This document shows positions 11,319 to 23,266 of a stretch of 64,000 nucleotides of DNA, one piece after another. The first letter of the stretch is position 1. Each line of letters begins with the position of its first letter. A program made the translations under genes and the position numbers. The stretch comes from Clytia hemisphaerica. Its lineage: Eukaryota; Cnidaria; Hydrozoa; Leptothecata; Clytiidae. Below the pieces are notes generated by a model. That model was not told where the DNA came from, searched no databases, and worked only from the letters and a program-made list of their open reading frames with translations. The stretch covers positions 124,001 through 188,000 of the forward strand of contig CACVBU010000080.1 in the NCBI GenBank assembly GCA_902728285.1. Reading direction: 5' to 3'.

Positions 11319-14300
11319 TCAGCAAGATGGTGTGTGTCTGAAAAAAAAAAAAAAAGGTTAAAATTTCCAGCAATCACTGGAGGTGGACCATGTAATGTTC
11401 CTAATTATTAACTTAAAGTAAGCTTACCTTTCAAAATTGCTTTTGGCCACAGTCAATTTTTGTCTCAATAGAAAGGCAGTAAGGATTTCTGCAACCTAAG
11501 AAAATCGTTACAGAAGAAATTTAATTCAAAGTTAAAGTACCATTAGAAATAGAACATGATTCTACCGACTTCAAGAAATTTACCAACCAACCCTAGAACA
11601 TTTAAACTATTCACACAATATTTATTTATTTATAGAAGTGTATTTCTCAGGTCTATTGACCTCTAGGAAACAATCTTACATCTTTACAATTTATAGATCT
11701 TATCATTCCATTTGTTTGTCAATTCTATTATAGAGTTTTATTTACAGTTAGGCACACTGCACTGGGCCTCTAACCCTATCTTCTTACAATCATGCGTTTC
11801 CGTCGTAAGTGAAGTATCATATTTGTAAAGACAGCTTCAGGCTTGAATTTAAGACAGAACTTTGCCACTGAGTTTACGAGATCAAATGCTTACCTTATCT
11901 GGTACATCCTCATGAACCATATGTCCACAATTAGGTAGAACTTGCATCTGAAATTTCCCTAAAATACGAAGATTCACAAGTTTTCATTGGACCAGTTAAT
12001 TCTGCTTTACCAACGAGTTCACTGTCTGATATATCACAATATCATAAATTACTTGATGCGAAAACACAAAAATGGATAAAACATAAGACATAGATTTTTA
12101 AAAACATTAAATAAAGAGTTCTTCCTTTGCCCAATGTCTTAAAGGTTATACCCTATTCCTCATTTTCCCGTTATACATTTTCAATAAATAAAATACCAAA
12201 AATTTTAAATACTAAAAATACCTTGCATTTGACCTATTGTCAGATCTTTATCAAGTCTATCTATTCCTAGAAATGTAAAAGCATGTTTGAATCAATAAGA
12301 AAGAAGACCATATATTAATGTTAACTGACATTTAAAGTTGCACTGGCAAATAAAACATTACTTTTAATTCTTGACTTAATGTTTTCTTTTGCATAAACTT
12401 TAGGTAAGTAAAACAAAAGTAAAAGTATATTCATCAGGTGGCTGTTGGCAGAGCCGAGAGCAAGGGAGTCTATCTAGTCTAGTCTTTTCTATTTACACTA
12501 GACCTGGGAGTTCAAATGCTGAGATGGAGGGCCACACCTACAGCTTCCAGTAAGTTACTGCATAGATCAGATTACCCAATCTAAGCTACTCATTTGCTGG
12601 CTGAGTTGGGGGTGACCGGGGAACCGGAAGGTACCAACAACCATTGTAAGGTAAATGCTCTACCGACTGAGCTTTCCGGCCACAGATAATCTTTACCTGC
12701 TAGTAAAAGTAGCTTTGGAACTGGGCAAGAAACAAAAAGTGATGACATATTCTCAAACCATCCTACAACGAGAGAAGAAAAAATCAGCACATCATTTGAA
12801 ATCATCAAAATCGATAAGTAAAAACATGTACAACAGCAAAGGAATTTCCATACCTTTCCAATATTTTTCAGTTTCTGCTAAATCGACCCTCCAAGTATAC
12901 TCTGACTGTTCCTAAAAAGCAAAATGACCAAAGTATAAATGATGAAAACAAAGTTGCTACTTAAATAAGTTTAAAATGGGAATTTTTCTGAAAGTGAAAA
13001 AGCTTAGAATAATATACCTCGCTTATTGATGTTGAGGAAAATGAGGTTTGTTCATTTTCAACCTCCTCTTCTGTTTCTTCAACAATATCTAAGGATACAT
13101 TGCTTGATTGACTGCTCGTTCCTTCAACCCTAAAATCAGATGAAAATATATAACATCTGGAACAAAATACTTATCAACACAAGACTTTGGTTTGATAAAA
13201 TTGCTAGATCTGAAATGTTTTCTATCAAAGATTTTAACAGCGATACTTACTTTTTTAGTTGCCCTGCCATTGATATCTTAGCAGAAGTAAGATTCCTCAG
13301 CTGCCCTGACCTTATACTGAAAGGAAATTGTAAGATAGCTTTAAAGTAAATTTTCAAATGCAATTTACGATTTTACCTAAGCACTCTTTTGACAAAATTA
13401 TCAGTACAAAGATTTAAAAGTACAAAGTTTAATATCCTACTCAGGATCACAGAACGTACGTTTATGCAGGCTAAATATCTCAAACCGTCTGACTATCCCT
13501 TGAATACTAAAGCATTTACCTCCATTCAATAGCTTGTTTCAGAGAACTAAACTTCTGAGGTCTACTTCGAAGAAAACTTTGCATTGAAGACAGTGCATCT
13601 AGTGCAGTCCCTGAATGAAAATTAGATGTTAAAACAATATTAAACATAAAACAATACTGAACATAGTTCATTGGATGAAAAGTTGATTTGTTACATTATA
13701 ACATGGAAACATATCTCGTTTTGGGAAAGAATTCGATAGATTTACATGTCCAGTTTTTCAAAGATTTGATGTAATTGATGGATGTCAAAAAAACTTATAT
13801 GAAACAAATATCCAATAAATCAGACGATCCAATAAATCATGATATAAGTGTACACGGCATGACCAATGTAATAACCCCTTTTTTAAAAAGCTGATTTTGA
13901 AATAACAGTCGTACTTTCAAAAGCTTCCTTAGCAAAATTAGTCTGAAATAATTACAAATAATAACAAAGAAAAATCACAACCTTCCACTACATCTATAAC
14001 AGCAAGGCCACTCAAATTTGGAAGAATCTTTTTTGCAGCGATGTGAACAGCGATTGCACCTCCCATACTAAAAAAAAAGCCGATAGGAAAAAGAAAGATC
14101 TTTTGTAAGCTGTGTGCTACCTCAGTGCTAGAAGAATAAACATAATATAGAACAAGCGATACTTTTATGGACCTACCTGGTTATCAAACTAATCAGTGAA
14201 CATTGAAACAATGAAACACATAAGACATAACTGGTCAAAATACAAAAAAATAAAGAAAATGAAAGCATATCTATTGAGAGAAACTATCAACACTATTGAA

Positions 14301-17001
14301 AAAGATTTTTGAAAAAGAAATAAAAAAGCTATTAAGCGCTTTTCTTTATAAAAACCACTATCAGAAAAATGCACAGCTTAATAAATAAGGTTTCCAGAAA
14401 ACTCAAACCGTCGAACTCTACCGTGACATTTTCTTCTGTTAGAAAAAAATAATAATAAAAAAACAATTTGGCTATATAACATTGATATATGCTCATAAAT
14501 AGTGATTCTTATAGATATAAGATTCGTTTTTCAGCCAAACAAAAAATAATAAGTGTTTACAGAAAACTCAAATCATAGCCTCACCGTGACATTTTCATCG
14601 TAAAAAAATTAATAAAAATAATAATAATAATATGGCTAAGAACATGATGTATTCTTATTAAAAGTGGTCTTATAGATAAAAAATACGATTTTTGAGCCAA
14701 AAAAATTTTTTTGCAAAAATCTGCTTGAGCCATCCTTTAACTATGATTGTACCCTACTTTCATGCTAAAAATCAGAAAAAATTAATGATCCAATTTTTCA
14801 CAAAGTCCAAAAAACCCGTTTTTAAGCCGTTTTTTGGCCCAAATTTACCTAAAAAATTTTTTTTTAGAAAATCGGGCTCCGTCACATTTGAGGGTTTATG
14901 GTCATGCACCTTTGTGCCAAAAATCAGAAAAAACTAATGAGCCAATCTCGAGAAAAGCTGGTAACTAACACACTAACTAACGAACGAACGAACATGGGTT
15001 AATTTATAGGACCTCCACCCCACCGGGGTAGGTCAAAAAACTAAAAGTTTCAAAAAAACAAATAATTACTACATTAAAAAATATTCTTACACATACCTAT
15101 GGCCCATCATAACAATTGGAGGTGGTGATTGGTCATAGAAATTCAGTATAACATGACAGATATCACTAAAAAGAACAGAAGTAAATGCATTTGTAAAGTA
15201 ACATTATATTGTACCCTTACATTACAAATTATCACTATCCTTATTCATCAAGTGTTACATACTAAGCCATTACATCAGCTGCCATGTTGGTATCATTGGT
15301 TGTACTTGAGTCTCCTAAAAACAAAAAAGACAATAACTAAGTGAGAAACAGTGAGAACTCACATCAAGTATTTTAACCAAGAAAATAGTTCACTGATGAT
15401 TAAGAGCAAGAGATTTTATTAATAAGAATCAAAAGCTCTAACGATGCTTCAATATTTATCAACATTACCTTAAATAAATCTCTGGTCTGAAATTTTCTAT
15501 TGTTAAAAAGTTCAAGTTTTTTTTAAATTTGCTTTGTTCACTTTTTTTAACAATACTCTCAGACCTATCAAGTTTTTCCTATTTATCAATTAATGGAAAT
15601 CCGAAGACATTTTTATTCCAACCCTGCTGCAATTTCTTTCCACAAAAACCAATTGTTCCAACCCCTCCCTGTTTATTAGGTACCAAAGAATCATTGATAA
15701 GAGTATTAAACTAAGGAATGTGGTAATAAGATCAAAAAGTAAGCAATGTACCATTTGGAACAAAGGATGAGCTAACAAAAGTCATAAAAATGCTTTGCCA
15801 TAATGTTTTTATACAGATTCATTAATTTATCTAGAAAGTTTGTCCCTGTTGAAAACTTACCATGACCTCGAAAATCAATAGCAGCAACTTGGCAATCACA
15901 CATATCACATAGGGTTTTCTAAAAATTAGAAGATCATGTGCTTGGGTTAGACTCTATTTGAAGAATCTTCAATCTGAAGAACCTTCAATGAGAATGTATA
16001 ATCGAACCTGTTTATTAAACAAGATATTTTTAAAAGGATGGAAAAAGAATAATTTTTGTGGGACAATGGGTGTAGTAAAGAACATTTTATTTGTTATTAA
16101 TATTATCATTACTTCACCCACCATAATTTATCAACCAATATCAAAAGATGCTAAAGCTTCAAAACATACCGTAAAGACTGCCCATGATAGTGCTGAATGT
16201 CCACCACCGTGAAGAAGTAAGACTACTGGTCCATCTGTACCTCTGGTATATAACCTAAATGTCTTTAAATAGAAAATTCAGATAAGAGTTTAGAGCTCTA
16301 AGTTTAAACACATAGCATCTACTTTATCAGAGAAGTTGTTGTATCTACAGGCAGCATATTTGAGGTTGGGATTAGCGCAGACACACCTCCAAAAATCTCT
16401 GAGGATGGTGATCAGTTGTACACAATAAAATTTAGACTTCACTAATAAAAGTTGTGCATAGCACTCCTTATCACTCCAAGGAGAAAGGGTTAAAGGAGTG
16501 TGAGTAAGTGAAAGTTAAAAGTGAATGCATTAGTCTTCAGACAGGTTTACACTACTTCCTAACAAAGAACTTATCAAAGGTTAGTCTCCAGGGTCACTCA
16601 TTTTACAGGTACGACAGATAACGAAAGAAGTTAGTAAATAGTCGAAATAAAATGAAAAAATACATTCTCTCCAACTTTGACATCATGCTGTTTATCAAAA
16701 TATCCTTCCCATGAGGATGGGGAGTAATCTTTGACATTTCTTTTTGGAACACTGAAAATTTAAAGTTAATGATTTTACTTATCATGATGATGATGATAAA
16801 TAATTCCAGGTAGCATTTTATACAGCATTTGGTTATTTTAAAAAGGACAGAATTAGAATTAAACATAGAATACATCAAAATATGTTTCAAGAATTTTTTA
16901 ACAAAAACTTACAGACTTGAAAATCTTGATGCTTGACCAACAGGTTTACTTGGCAAAGGTGGTAATTTGCTTTTCATGATATCCCTTTGCATTGCAGACA
17001 T
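11319..17001 (-). CDS. PPME1: Protein phosphatase methylesterase 1
   Basis: Alpha/beta hydrolase that removes the C-terminal methyl ester from the PP2A catalytic subunit. Sixteen exons on the minus strand: 16913-17001, 16664-16751, 16170-16262, 15861-15918, 15263-15314, 15097-15165, 13982-14067, 13520-13610, 13251-13316, 13018-13129, 12854-12911, 12697-12762, 12222-12266, 11894-11958, 11428-11495, 11319-11337. They give 374 residues (human about 386). Seen: LLLHGGGHSALSWAVFT (oxyanion region), GHSMGG with the nucleophile at Ser150 (its codon is split between exons 6 and 7), IDVVEG with Asp175 (the same 25-residue spacing from Ser as in the human enzyme), CPVPKLLLLAG, and CGHMVHED with His337. 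Exon 10 is a low-complexity Ser/Glu insert where vertebrate proteins also have a variable loop. The last exon encodes only six codons ending PSC, like the human PGC end. Introns carry a tRNA-like SINE and a GGACCTACC-type element. Confidence 0.97.
12430..12690 (-). mobile_element. tRNA-derived SINE in a PPME1 intron
   Basis: Read on the minus strand the head is GCCGGAAAGCTCAGTCGGTAG AGCA at ~12685-12660, a good A-box (AGCTCAGTCGGTAGAGC), with a short stem-loop after it and CCTTCCGGTTCCCCGG where the B-box should be. The B-box is degraded and no acceptor stem closes, so this is a SINE, not a working tRNA. The body runs to about 12430 (LINE-like tail not resolved). Confidence 0.6.
14150..15034 (+). 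mobile_element. GGACCTACC-family element, copy 2 (PPME1 intron)
   Basis: Left end ACAAGCGATACTTTTATGGACCTACC, right end GGACCTCC...GGGGTAGGTC (15009-15034). Contains CGGGCTCCGTCAC at ~14872, 'TGAGCCAATCTCGAGAAAAG' and an ACGAACGAACGAAC run. Its left ~230 bp is nearly identical to 19390-19640. No protein encoded. Confidence 0.7.
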
Positions 17002-17811
17002 TGTTTTTTATTTTTGTATCTTTATTATTTTCAAGTAAAGTCAAAACATACATAATAGAGATAGGATTAAGAAAGATGGAAAAAGAATTTTTAATAAATG
17101 CTGATTGAAAAGGTACAACGTACAACGCACCAGCTACAGCAGGTACACCGACCGCCTTACGACGCAATGGGTACGGCAGTTACGACGGCCACCATACCAG
17201 ATTTTCACAAAAAAGCCTGAAATTTTCCTCTTTGTCGGTAAAATCACTTAAATCTCCTCATTTGCCGTATATACCAGATTTAAGAAGCTTCATGAAGGAA
17301 GCACATGCCTGTTGGAAAAGAAAATTATGTTTACTGTTGAATAAATAATCTAGTCTCAATTAGGGATTATTTTTTGTCACTCAAAATGGGTGGAGATAAA
17401 AGAGCAGGGTTGCTGATATCATACCAACTTGTGGCAGCTTGTGGTATGTCATAATACAGATATAGTTACTTTATTAATAGGATTAACTTTCGCGAAATTA
17501 AATTTTGCAATTTCACAAATTTTTACCATTTTTGCAAAATTAAAACTTCTGAAAGCATGTGAGATTCCTGACTCGTGAAATTAAATCCACCACAAAATTT
17601 TGTACATTGCATTGTCGGAGGAGAAACCAGTCCATAGTCTCCATTTGTGGCAAAAATGGCTATTTTCAGCTGCTTTCAGGCATATTTGCGAAATTAAATC
17701 CAAGCAAAATTTTTTTAAACTCTGACTCGCGAAATTAAATCCAGAAAATTTTGCAATTTTTTTCGTTTACAAAATTTTATCTCGCGAAATCTAATCAGAT
17801 TAAAGTAGACA
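17002..17811. other. PPME1 upstream region and GCGAAATTAAATCC repeat
   Basis: 17002-17300 should hold the PPME1 promoter (some GC-rich ACGGC/ACGACGG words, no TATA). 17470-17790 is made of repeated GCGAAATTAAATCC-type words in both orientations, related to 780-850. No gene seen. Confidence 0.5.
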
Positions 17812-17820
17812 CACTAGCAA

Positions 17821-18755
17821 CGGTTAGTTTGAAACGCTGGAGACAGGACGCAGGACACAGGACACAGGACACAGGTCATACAAACTACAGACCTGAAAAT
17901 TGTAACACACTCGTAACATATAATGTATATAATGTTTCTAAAAACATTATACGCAATGGAAAAATTATAAATTATACAAAATACGCCATTTAAAAGATTT
18001 TTAAATGACAAGCCATCAATCCTAAATATTGACAAAATGACATTTAAATTATGTAAATGATAACGCTAGCACAAAATACAAGGTGTGTACATCAGTTTAC
18101 AACAAAATGTTTTTTCATGCTCAATAGGATGCTGACTGTGCAAGTAGATATAGATTTATATATTTTGAAAACACTAAATGCTCCAAGAGAGCTGTTTTAG
18201 AGATATGAAAACAGTGACGTCATTTTCATCAAAAATACGAGATAGGGAATAAAAATATTGATATATTAATAAAATACAAACCTTTGACACTATTTTAGTC
18301 AATTTTTGTTATCATACCCAAGGTGATGCAGGAGATATAATGAGATATGATATAGCGATTGTGAAATAGCTATTTTCCTGTCAGGGGCTGTTTAAAGATG
18401 AGATAAATATTTTTAACACATGTATTTTGTGTATAACATATCAATGACATTGAAAAGATAACTGCTACTATACATGCGTGATTTATGTGTAATACATAAT
18501 ACAAATATTACAGGTCCGTGTTATACACGTCACAAAATGCAAAAGCACGTGGCAAGCATGTGGATAGAGTTTGACCTTTAAAAAGGTGCTAGACCAATAA
18601 AATACCTTCAGAATGATATTTCTAACGATTACAAGTGTTTTTCAAACATTTTCTTTGTCTTTTACAGCAATTAAAGCTGACCTGTCAGCACTGACCTGCG
18701 TCCTGTGTCCTGCTCTCTGGGTCCTGTGTCCTGCGTTTCGAACCAACCCGAACCG
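17821..18755. mobile_element. 935 bp non-autonomous DNA transposon with 9 bp target duplication
   Basis: Flanked by the direct repeat CACTAGCAA (17812-17820 and 18756-18764). Ends are imperfect inverted repeats, CGGTTAGTTTGAAACGC and, read from the other side, CGGTTCGGG...TTCGAAACGC. Just inside both ends is a tandem of GGACACA (CAGGACGCAGGACACAGGAC), inverted between the two sides. A 9 bp duplication is typical of Mutator-like elements. The interior (~800 bp) has no coding frame. Confidence 0.8.
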
Positions 18756-18959
18756 CACTAGCAACCTGCAGAATTTGTATCAATGATTAATGTAGACTGG
18801 GAACCTGACAGCCAAAACCCATTTGCTGAATACATTCTTTCTGATTCCTATGAAGGAGATTTCTTCAGCAACGGATTTCTGTGCTCCCATTCCAGCGTCT
18901 TTTAACGAGTAACACCTAAATAATTGGTCATTAAAAAACAAAGCAACGGTGAGTTTTTC

Positions 18960-19210
18960 AAACCAGACAGTTTCAATTGAACAAGTTTGAACAAAAATTG
19001 CAATTGAACCAATCAAATGTAATGGAATGTGATGGAATAATTGCGATTTGATAGTTGAACGCAATCGAATCTCAATCAAACGGCTGATTCCTGGGTATCA
19101 TTTGATTGTCTTCATTTACCTTTGAATTACTTTCAATTGAGATTCAATTATGTTTGATTAGCTTGATTACGATAATGTTTGATAAGATTAATTGCAATTC
19201 TATTTTTTTT
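18960..19210 (+). mobile_element. Old copy of the CCAGAC/TCGAAC-rich TIR element
   Basis: CCAGACAGTTTCAATTGAAC, AATTGCAATTGAACCAATC and GGCTGATTCCTGGGTA follow the same order as the younger copy at 23601-24161, with many C-to-T and G-to-A changes (TCGAAC to TTGAAC or TCAAAC), consistent with CpG decay. Confidence 0.65.
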
Positions 19211-19379
19211 TCTATTTTCTGGATCTATCAGTGATCCTCCAAACCTTCATTATTAGACCGACCCTAAAAAATTTTTCGTTTCCGGTCCACACGCCAAGCA
19301 GCCAAAATTTCATGTCTAAACACACAATATTCATCAAAAGTAAGCCCTCATGAGCAAAAAAAAACATCTATCTCATAAA

Positions 19380-20650
19380 AAACAAGCGATACTTTTATGG
19401 ACCTACCTGGTTATCAAACTAATCAGTGAACATTGAAACAATGAAACACATAAGACATAACTGGTCAAAATACAAAAAATAAAGAAAATGAAAGCATATC
19501 TATTGAGAGAAACTATCAACACTATTGAAAAAGATTTTTGAAAAAGAAATAAAAAAGCTATTAAACGCTTTTCTTTATAAAAACCACTATCAGACAGAAA
19601 AATGCACAGCTTAATAAATAAGGTTTCCAGAAAACTCAAACAGTCGCACTCTACCGTGACATTTTCTTGAAAAAATGAAGGAAAACCGTTTTACGCCGGT
19701 TTTCGCCTGTTCCGGCGATTTTTAAGGAGTTCCGGATTCACAGGATGATTTTTTTGGAAATCAAACAATGCTAAGTTTTGGGCATCATCATAAAGAACAT
19801 TTTTCTGTAAAGAAACAATTAAATAAGTTGAAAAAATGTGACGGAAATGTGAAAAAAGGACAAACGGTTTTCGACACCTTTTCGGCAGTACTAATGTGCA
19901 TCTATGTGCAAAAAATCGCAAAAAACTAATGAGAAAATCTCGAGAAAATCTCAAAAAACCGCTTTTTTCGGGACATTTCCGGTTCTAGCGGCCGGAAAAA
20001 TTTCTTTTTCGAAAATTGGGCTCTGTCACATTTTGGGCATTGCCATTTTACATCATTGTGCAAAAAATCATGAAAGTCTGTTGAGTATAAGTTGAAAAAA
20101 TGAAGGAAAACCGTTTTACGCCGGTTTTCGGCTGTTCCGGCGATTTTTAAGGAGTTCCGGATTCAAAGGATGATTTTTTTGGAAATCAAACGATGCTAAG
20201 TTTTGGGCATCATCATAAAGAACATTTTTCTGTAAAGAAACAATTAAATAAGTTGAAAAAATGTGACGGAAATGTGAAAAAACGACGATTTCCGGCACAT
20301 TTCCGGTTCTACAGACCGGAAAAAAATTTTTTTCGGCAAACGGTTTTCGACACCTTTTCGGCAGTACTAATGTGTATCTATGTGCAAAAAATCGCAAAAA
20401 ACTAATGATAAAATCTCGAGAAAATCTCAAAAACCGCTTTTTTCGGGACATTTCCGGTTCTACCGGCCGGAAAATTTTTTTTTTCGAAAATCGGGCTCCG
20501 TCACATTCGAGGGTTTATAGTAATGCACTTTTGTGCAAAAAATCAGAAAAATTGAATGAGCCAATCTCGAGAAAAGTTGGTAACTAACGAACGAACTAAC
20601 TAACGAACACGGGTTAATTTATAGGACCTCCACCCCACCGGGGTAGGTCC
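19380..20650 (+). mobile_element. GGACCTACC-family element, copy 3, with internal 424 bp tandem duplication
   Basis: Left end as in copy 2 (ATGGACCTACCTGG at ~19397), right end GGACCTCC...GGGGTAGGTCC (20624-20650). A segment starting GTTGAAAAAATGAAGGAAAA occurs at about 19668 and again at 20092, with ATGCTAAGTTTTGGGCATC in both. Near the right end are CGGGCTCCGTCAC and an (AACG/AACT)n run. Confidence 0.7.
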
Positions 20651-21050
20651 AATGAGTAATTTGACTAAGAACATTGATGTATGCTTATTAATAGTGATTC
20701 TTATAGATAAATGTGCGTTTTTTGAGCCAAAAATTTTTTTTTGCAAAAATCTGCTTGAGCCATCTTTTACCTATGATGGTACCCTACTTTCATAAAAAAA
20801 ATCAGAAAAAAATAATGATCCAATTTTTCACAAAGTCCAAAAAACCTGTTTTTAGCCGTTTTTTAGCTCAAATTTGGCCAAAAATTTTTTTTCTGAAAAT
20901 CGGGCTCCATTACATTTTGGGCATTGCCATTTTGCATCATTGTGCAAAAAATCAGAAAAAATTAATTAATGAGCCAATCTCGAGAAAAGCTGGTAACTAA
21001 CGGACGGACGGACGGACAAAGGTTAATTTATAGGACCTCCAGGTAGGTCC
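20651..21050 (+). mobile_element. GGACCTACC-family element, copy 4 (partial), directly abutting copy 3
   Basis: Contains TCTGCTTGAGCCATC, ATGATGGTACCCTACTTTCAT, CGGGCTCCATTAC, TGAGCCAATCTCGAG and a (CGGA)n run, then ends GGACCTCCAGGTAGGTCC at 21050. Its left end is internal to the family, so copy 3 may have inserted into or recombined with it. Confidence 0.6.
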
Positions 21051-21284
21051 AAAAAGTATCCAAAATAGCAATCAAAATCCTAATTAGGATACTAAAAACC
21101 AAAAAACCTGTATTTTTCACCAACCAGAGACATCCGCGCCATCTTACCACTTCCAAGATGTAAATAATAAGCAAATGAGATTGTGTACTGAATTTCATTG
21201 AGTTTGGCTTGCGAAATGCAAAACTATAGCCCAAAACCACTCAAATGTGCTAACTACAATCATCCACTAAATATTTGAGACAAA

Positions 21285-21600
21285 GGGGAGTTCCCGGTGT
21301 AATTTTGAACACCACAATTGATTTTTAAGCGCCTTAAACTGCAATTGGAAAGTAGAGTTTTAACTCTGAGTTTTAACATTAGACTTAAGACTTAGGATCT
21401 CAGGATTTAAAAGCTCAAATTTGCTCGAATGAGGCTTGGAATATAGCCTAGAAGCCACCAAACCCCTCTAAAATCGAAATATTCAATGGAAGAAAGTGGA
21501 AGTGCTAAAATAGCAATTCTCGCCCGAACTTTAAAACTTTAAAAACGTTAAAATACACTAAAAATCTCAATATATTTCGAGGGAGATTGTAGCATACGCA
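21285..21600 (-). repeat. Dispersed repeat fragment, inverted relative to 7585-7900
   Basis: GTAGAGTTTTAACTCTGAGT and TTCTCGCCCGAACTT are the complements of words at 7785 and 7640. Non-coding. 21601-21901 shows nothing recognisable. Confidence 0.45.
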
Positions 21601-21901
21601 AACGCTTTTTTCGCGCGAAAATCACCCAGGCCCCTTCCTTTTTTACGGCTACCATTTTTAAATTAAAACAAATCAAGAAAACAAGAAAAACAAATCTTTA
21701 GCTTGTGTTCGCAAAATTTTAGGCTCTGAACAGCAGATTATTAAGGATGTTAATTTTTGAGGAACCTGCCAAAGAAATTTACTTGAAATTTTGGTCGGTG
21801 GTGCAAATCTCGATGAAGAAAAGGTTTGCATAGTTTTCCAAACGCGGATTGAAGCATAACAGTAACCTCAAAAATTCAGGTCAAAGTGTTTGCTCTCCTA
21901 T

Positions 21902-22431
21902 CGTCAACTGCTCCAACTTGGGACTATCTTACACAACATGGGACGGCCATTCCACCACCATTTCACCGAACCTCCAAAGTCATTTGATTTGAGTTCAATG
22001 AACCCCGTATTAAAAAATACACGATTTCTCTTTCACACTGAGTAGGCTTTTAAATCATATATGAAAAAAATCCGTAGTGGAAAACACACGCGAATGTGAG
22101 CGTTTGACGTCACTCACGCGGCAAGTTACACACTCACTATTTGTTAATCTCATCGGGCGGTAGGCGGTTAGGCGGTAGGCAATTACGCGGCGGGTGTTCT
22201 CTTATTCTCCATTCGGCGTCCAGTCATTTTAAATGAAAACAAAAGTTAAAAAGGGCGCGCTATCAGTGAAAGTTATCGTGACATGTTATGACGGAAAGTA
22301 TGATTGATAAACTTGGTGGAATTATCAAAACAAATTTGTTGTCAAAGAGATTTAACAGTAAGTGAAAATACAGGCCAGATATCAACAAGTCCCATGTTGC
22401 GTACACTCGTCCCAAGTTGGAGCAGTTGACG
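21902..22431. mobile_element. 530 bp TIR element carrying promoter-like sequence and a short open exon
   Basis: Inverted ends of ~45 bp: CGTCAACTGCTCCAACTTGG at the left and CCAAGTTGGAGCAGTTGACG at the right, with ACAACATGGGAC / GTCCCATGTTG inside. The interior has a CRE palindrome TGACGTCA (~22107), a GGCGGTAGGCGGTTAGGCGG run (~22155), and from 22288 an ATG with 23 open codons (MTESMIDKLGGIIKTNLLSK...) that ends at a strong donor AACA|GTAAGTG (22357). No family match to that peptide that I can make. Confidence 0.65.
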
Positions 22432-23266
22432 GTATCTAGCATCTAGGATACCTAAATCTCCAAATTAGGATACAACTCTGCTAGTTAAGAGAGATTGGCC
22501 GAAGGTAATCCTAATTTACACTTGTTCTTGACTGTAACTACTTCCCTTTGCCTTAGACCAACTTACGTTAGCTCTCAAATGAATGACCTGGCTGGTCATT
22601 ATAAAAATACAAAGTAAATTCAAAACAAACCTGATTAACAAAATTTGCAAGATAGTAGAGCTGCGAGCAGAGCTGAGCCAGTTTTCAGAGTATGGCAGAA
22701 ATGTTCTAGTTCTAGTTCTATTGAATTATCACATAATACATTTCGTACATTTTCGTGATTTTAAACATAAAGGATAAAATAAAATAAAAAGTTAAAAACA
22801 TTAGCGCAAGATGTTTTAAGACACTGGTGAAAATGTGGAAAGCACAAAAGTAGGTGTAGACTCAGAATATCAAAGTGTAAGAGTGAGCTGGGACGAGACG
22901 ATAACATGCCAAGCTAAGTAGAAAAAAAATCATTGAGATCTCGATCGAGGAGGGGCAGAGATTGCTCACTTTTCAAGGGCAGGGGCAAATCCTTGATAAT
23001 ATCTACAGTTCAGGGGCAAAACCATTGAAAACTCTGGAAAACTGGCTATATTTGATATTTACCTGTTTTTTTGGCTTTTTTTGTGGTGGGAAACAGATCT
23101 TAGGACTTAGTTAGGGGCAGAGAGTTTAATTATAGAAATTTTAGAAGGGTGTCGGAATGGAGAATTAGACGAGGGATGTCGATATTAGACCAACTTACTG
23201 TAGTTCTTGCACTGTTGCATTTGTTTTGAAATTTTGGTGCTTTGATATTGGTCAGGTATTTGATAT
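22432..23266. other. Unannotated stretch left of the retroelement
   Basis: No conserved frame, splice chain or repeat I recognise; AT-rich with several GGGGCA words near 22970-23030. Confidence 0.4.

Noticed and set aside
12600-12690. A functional tRNA gene on the minus strand
   Set aside because: Only the A-box half fits; the B-box and acceptor stem do not, so SINE is the better call.
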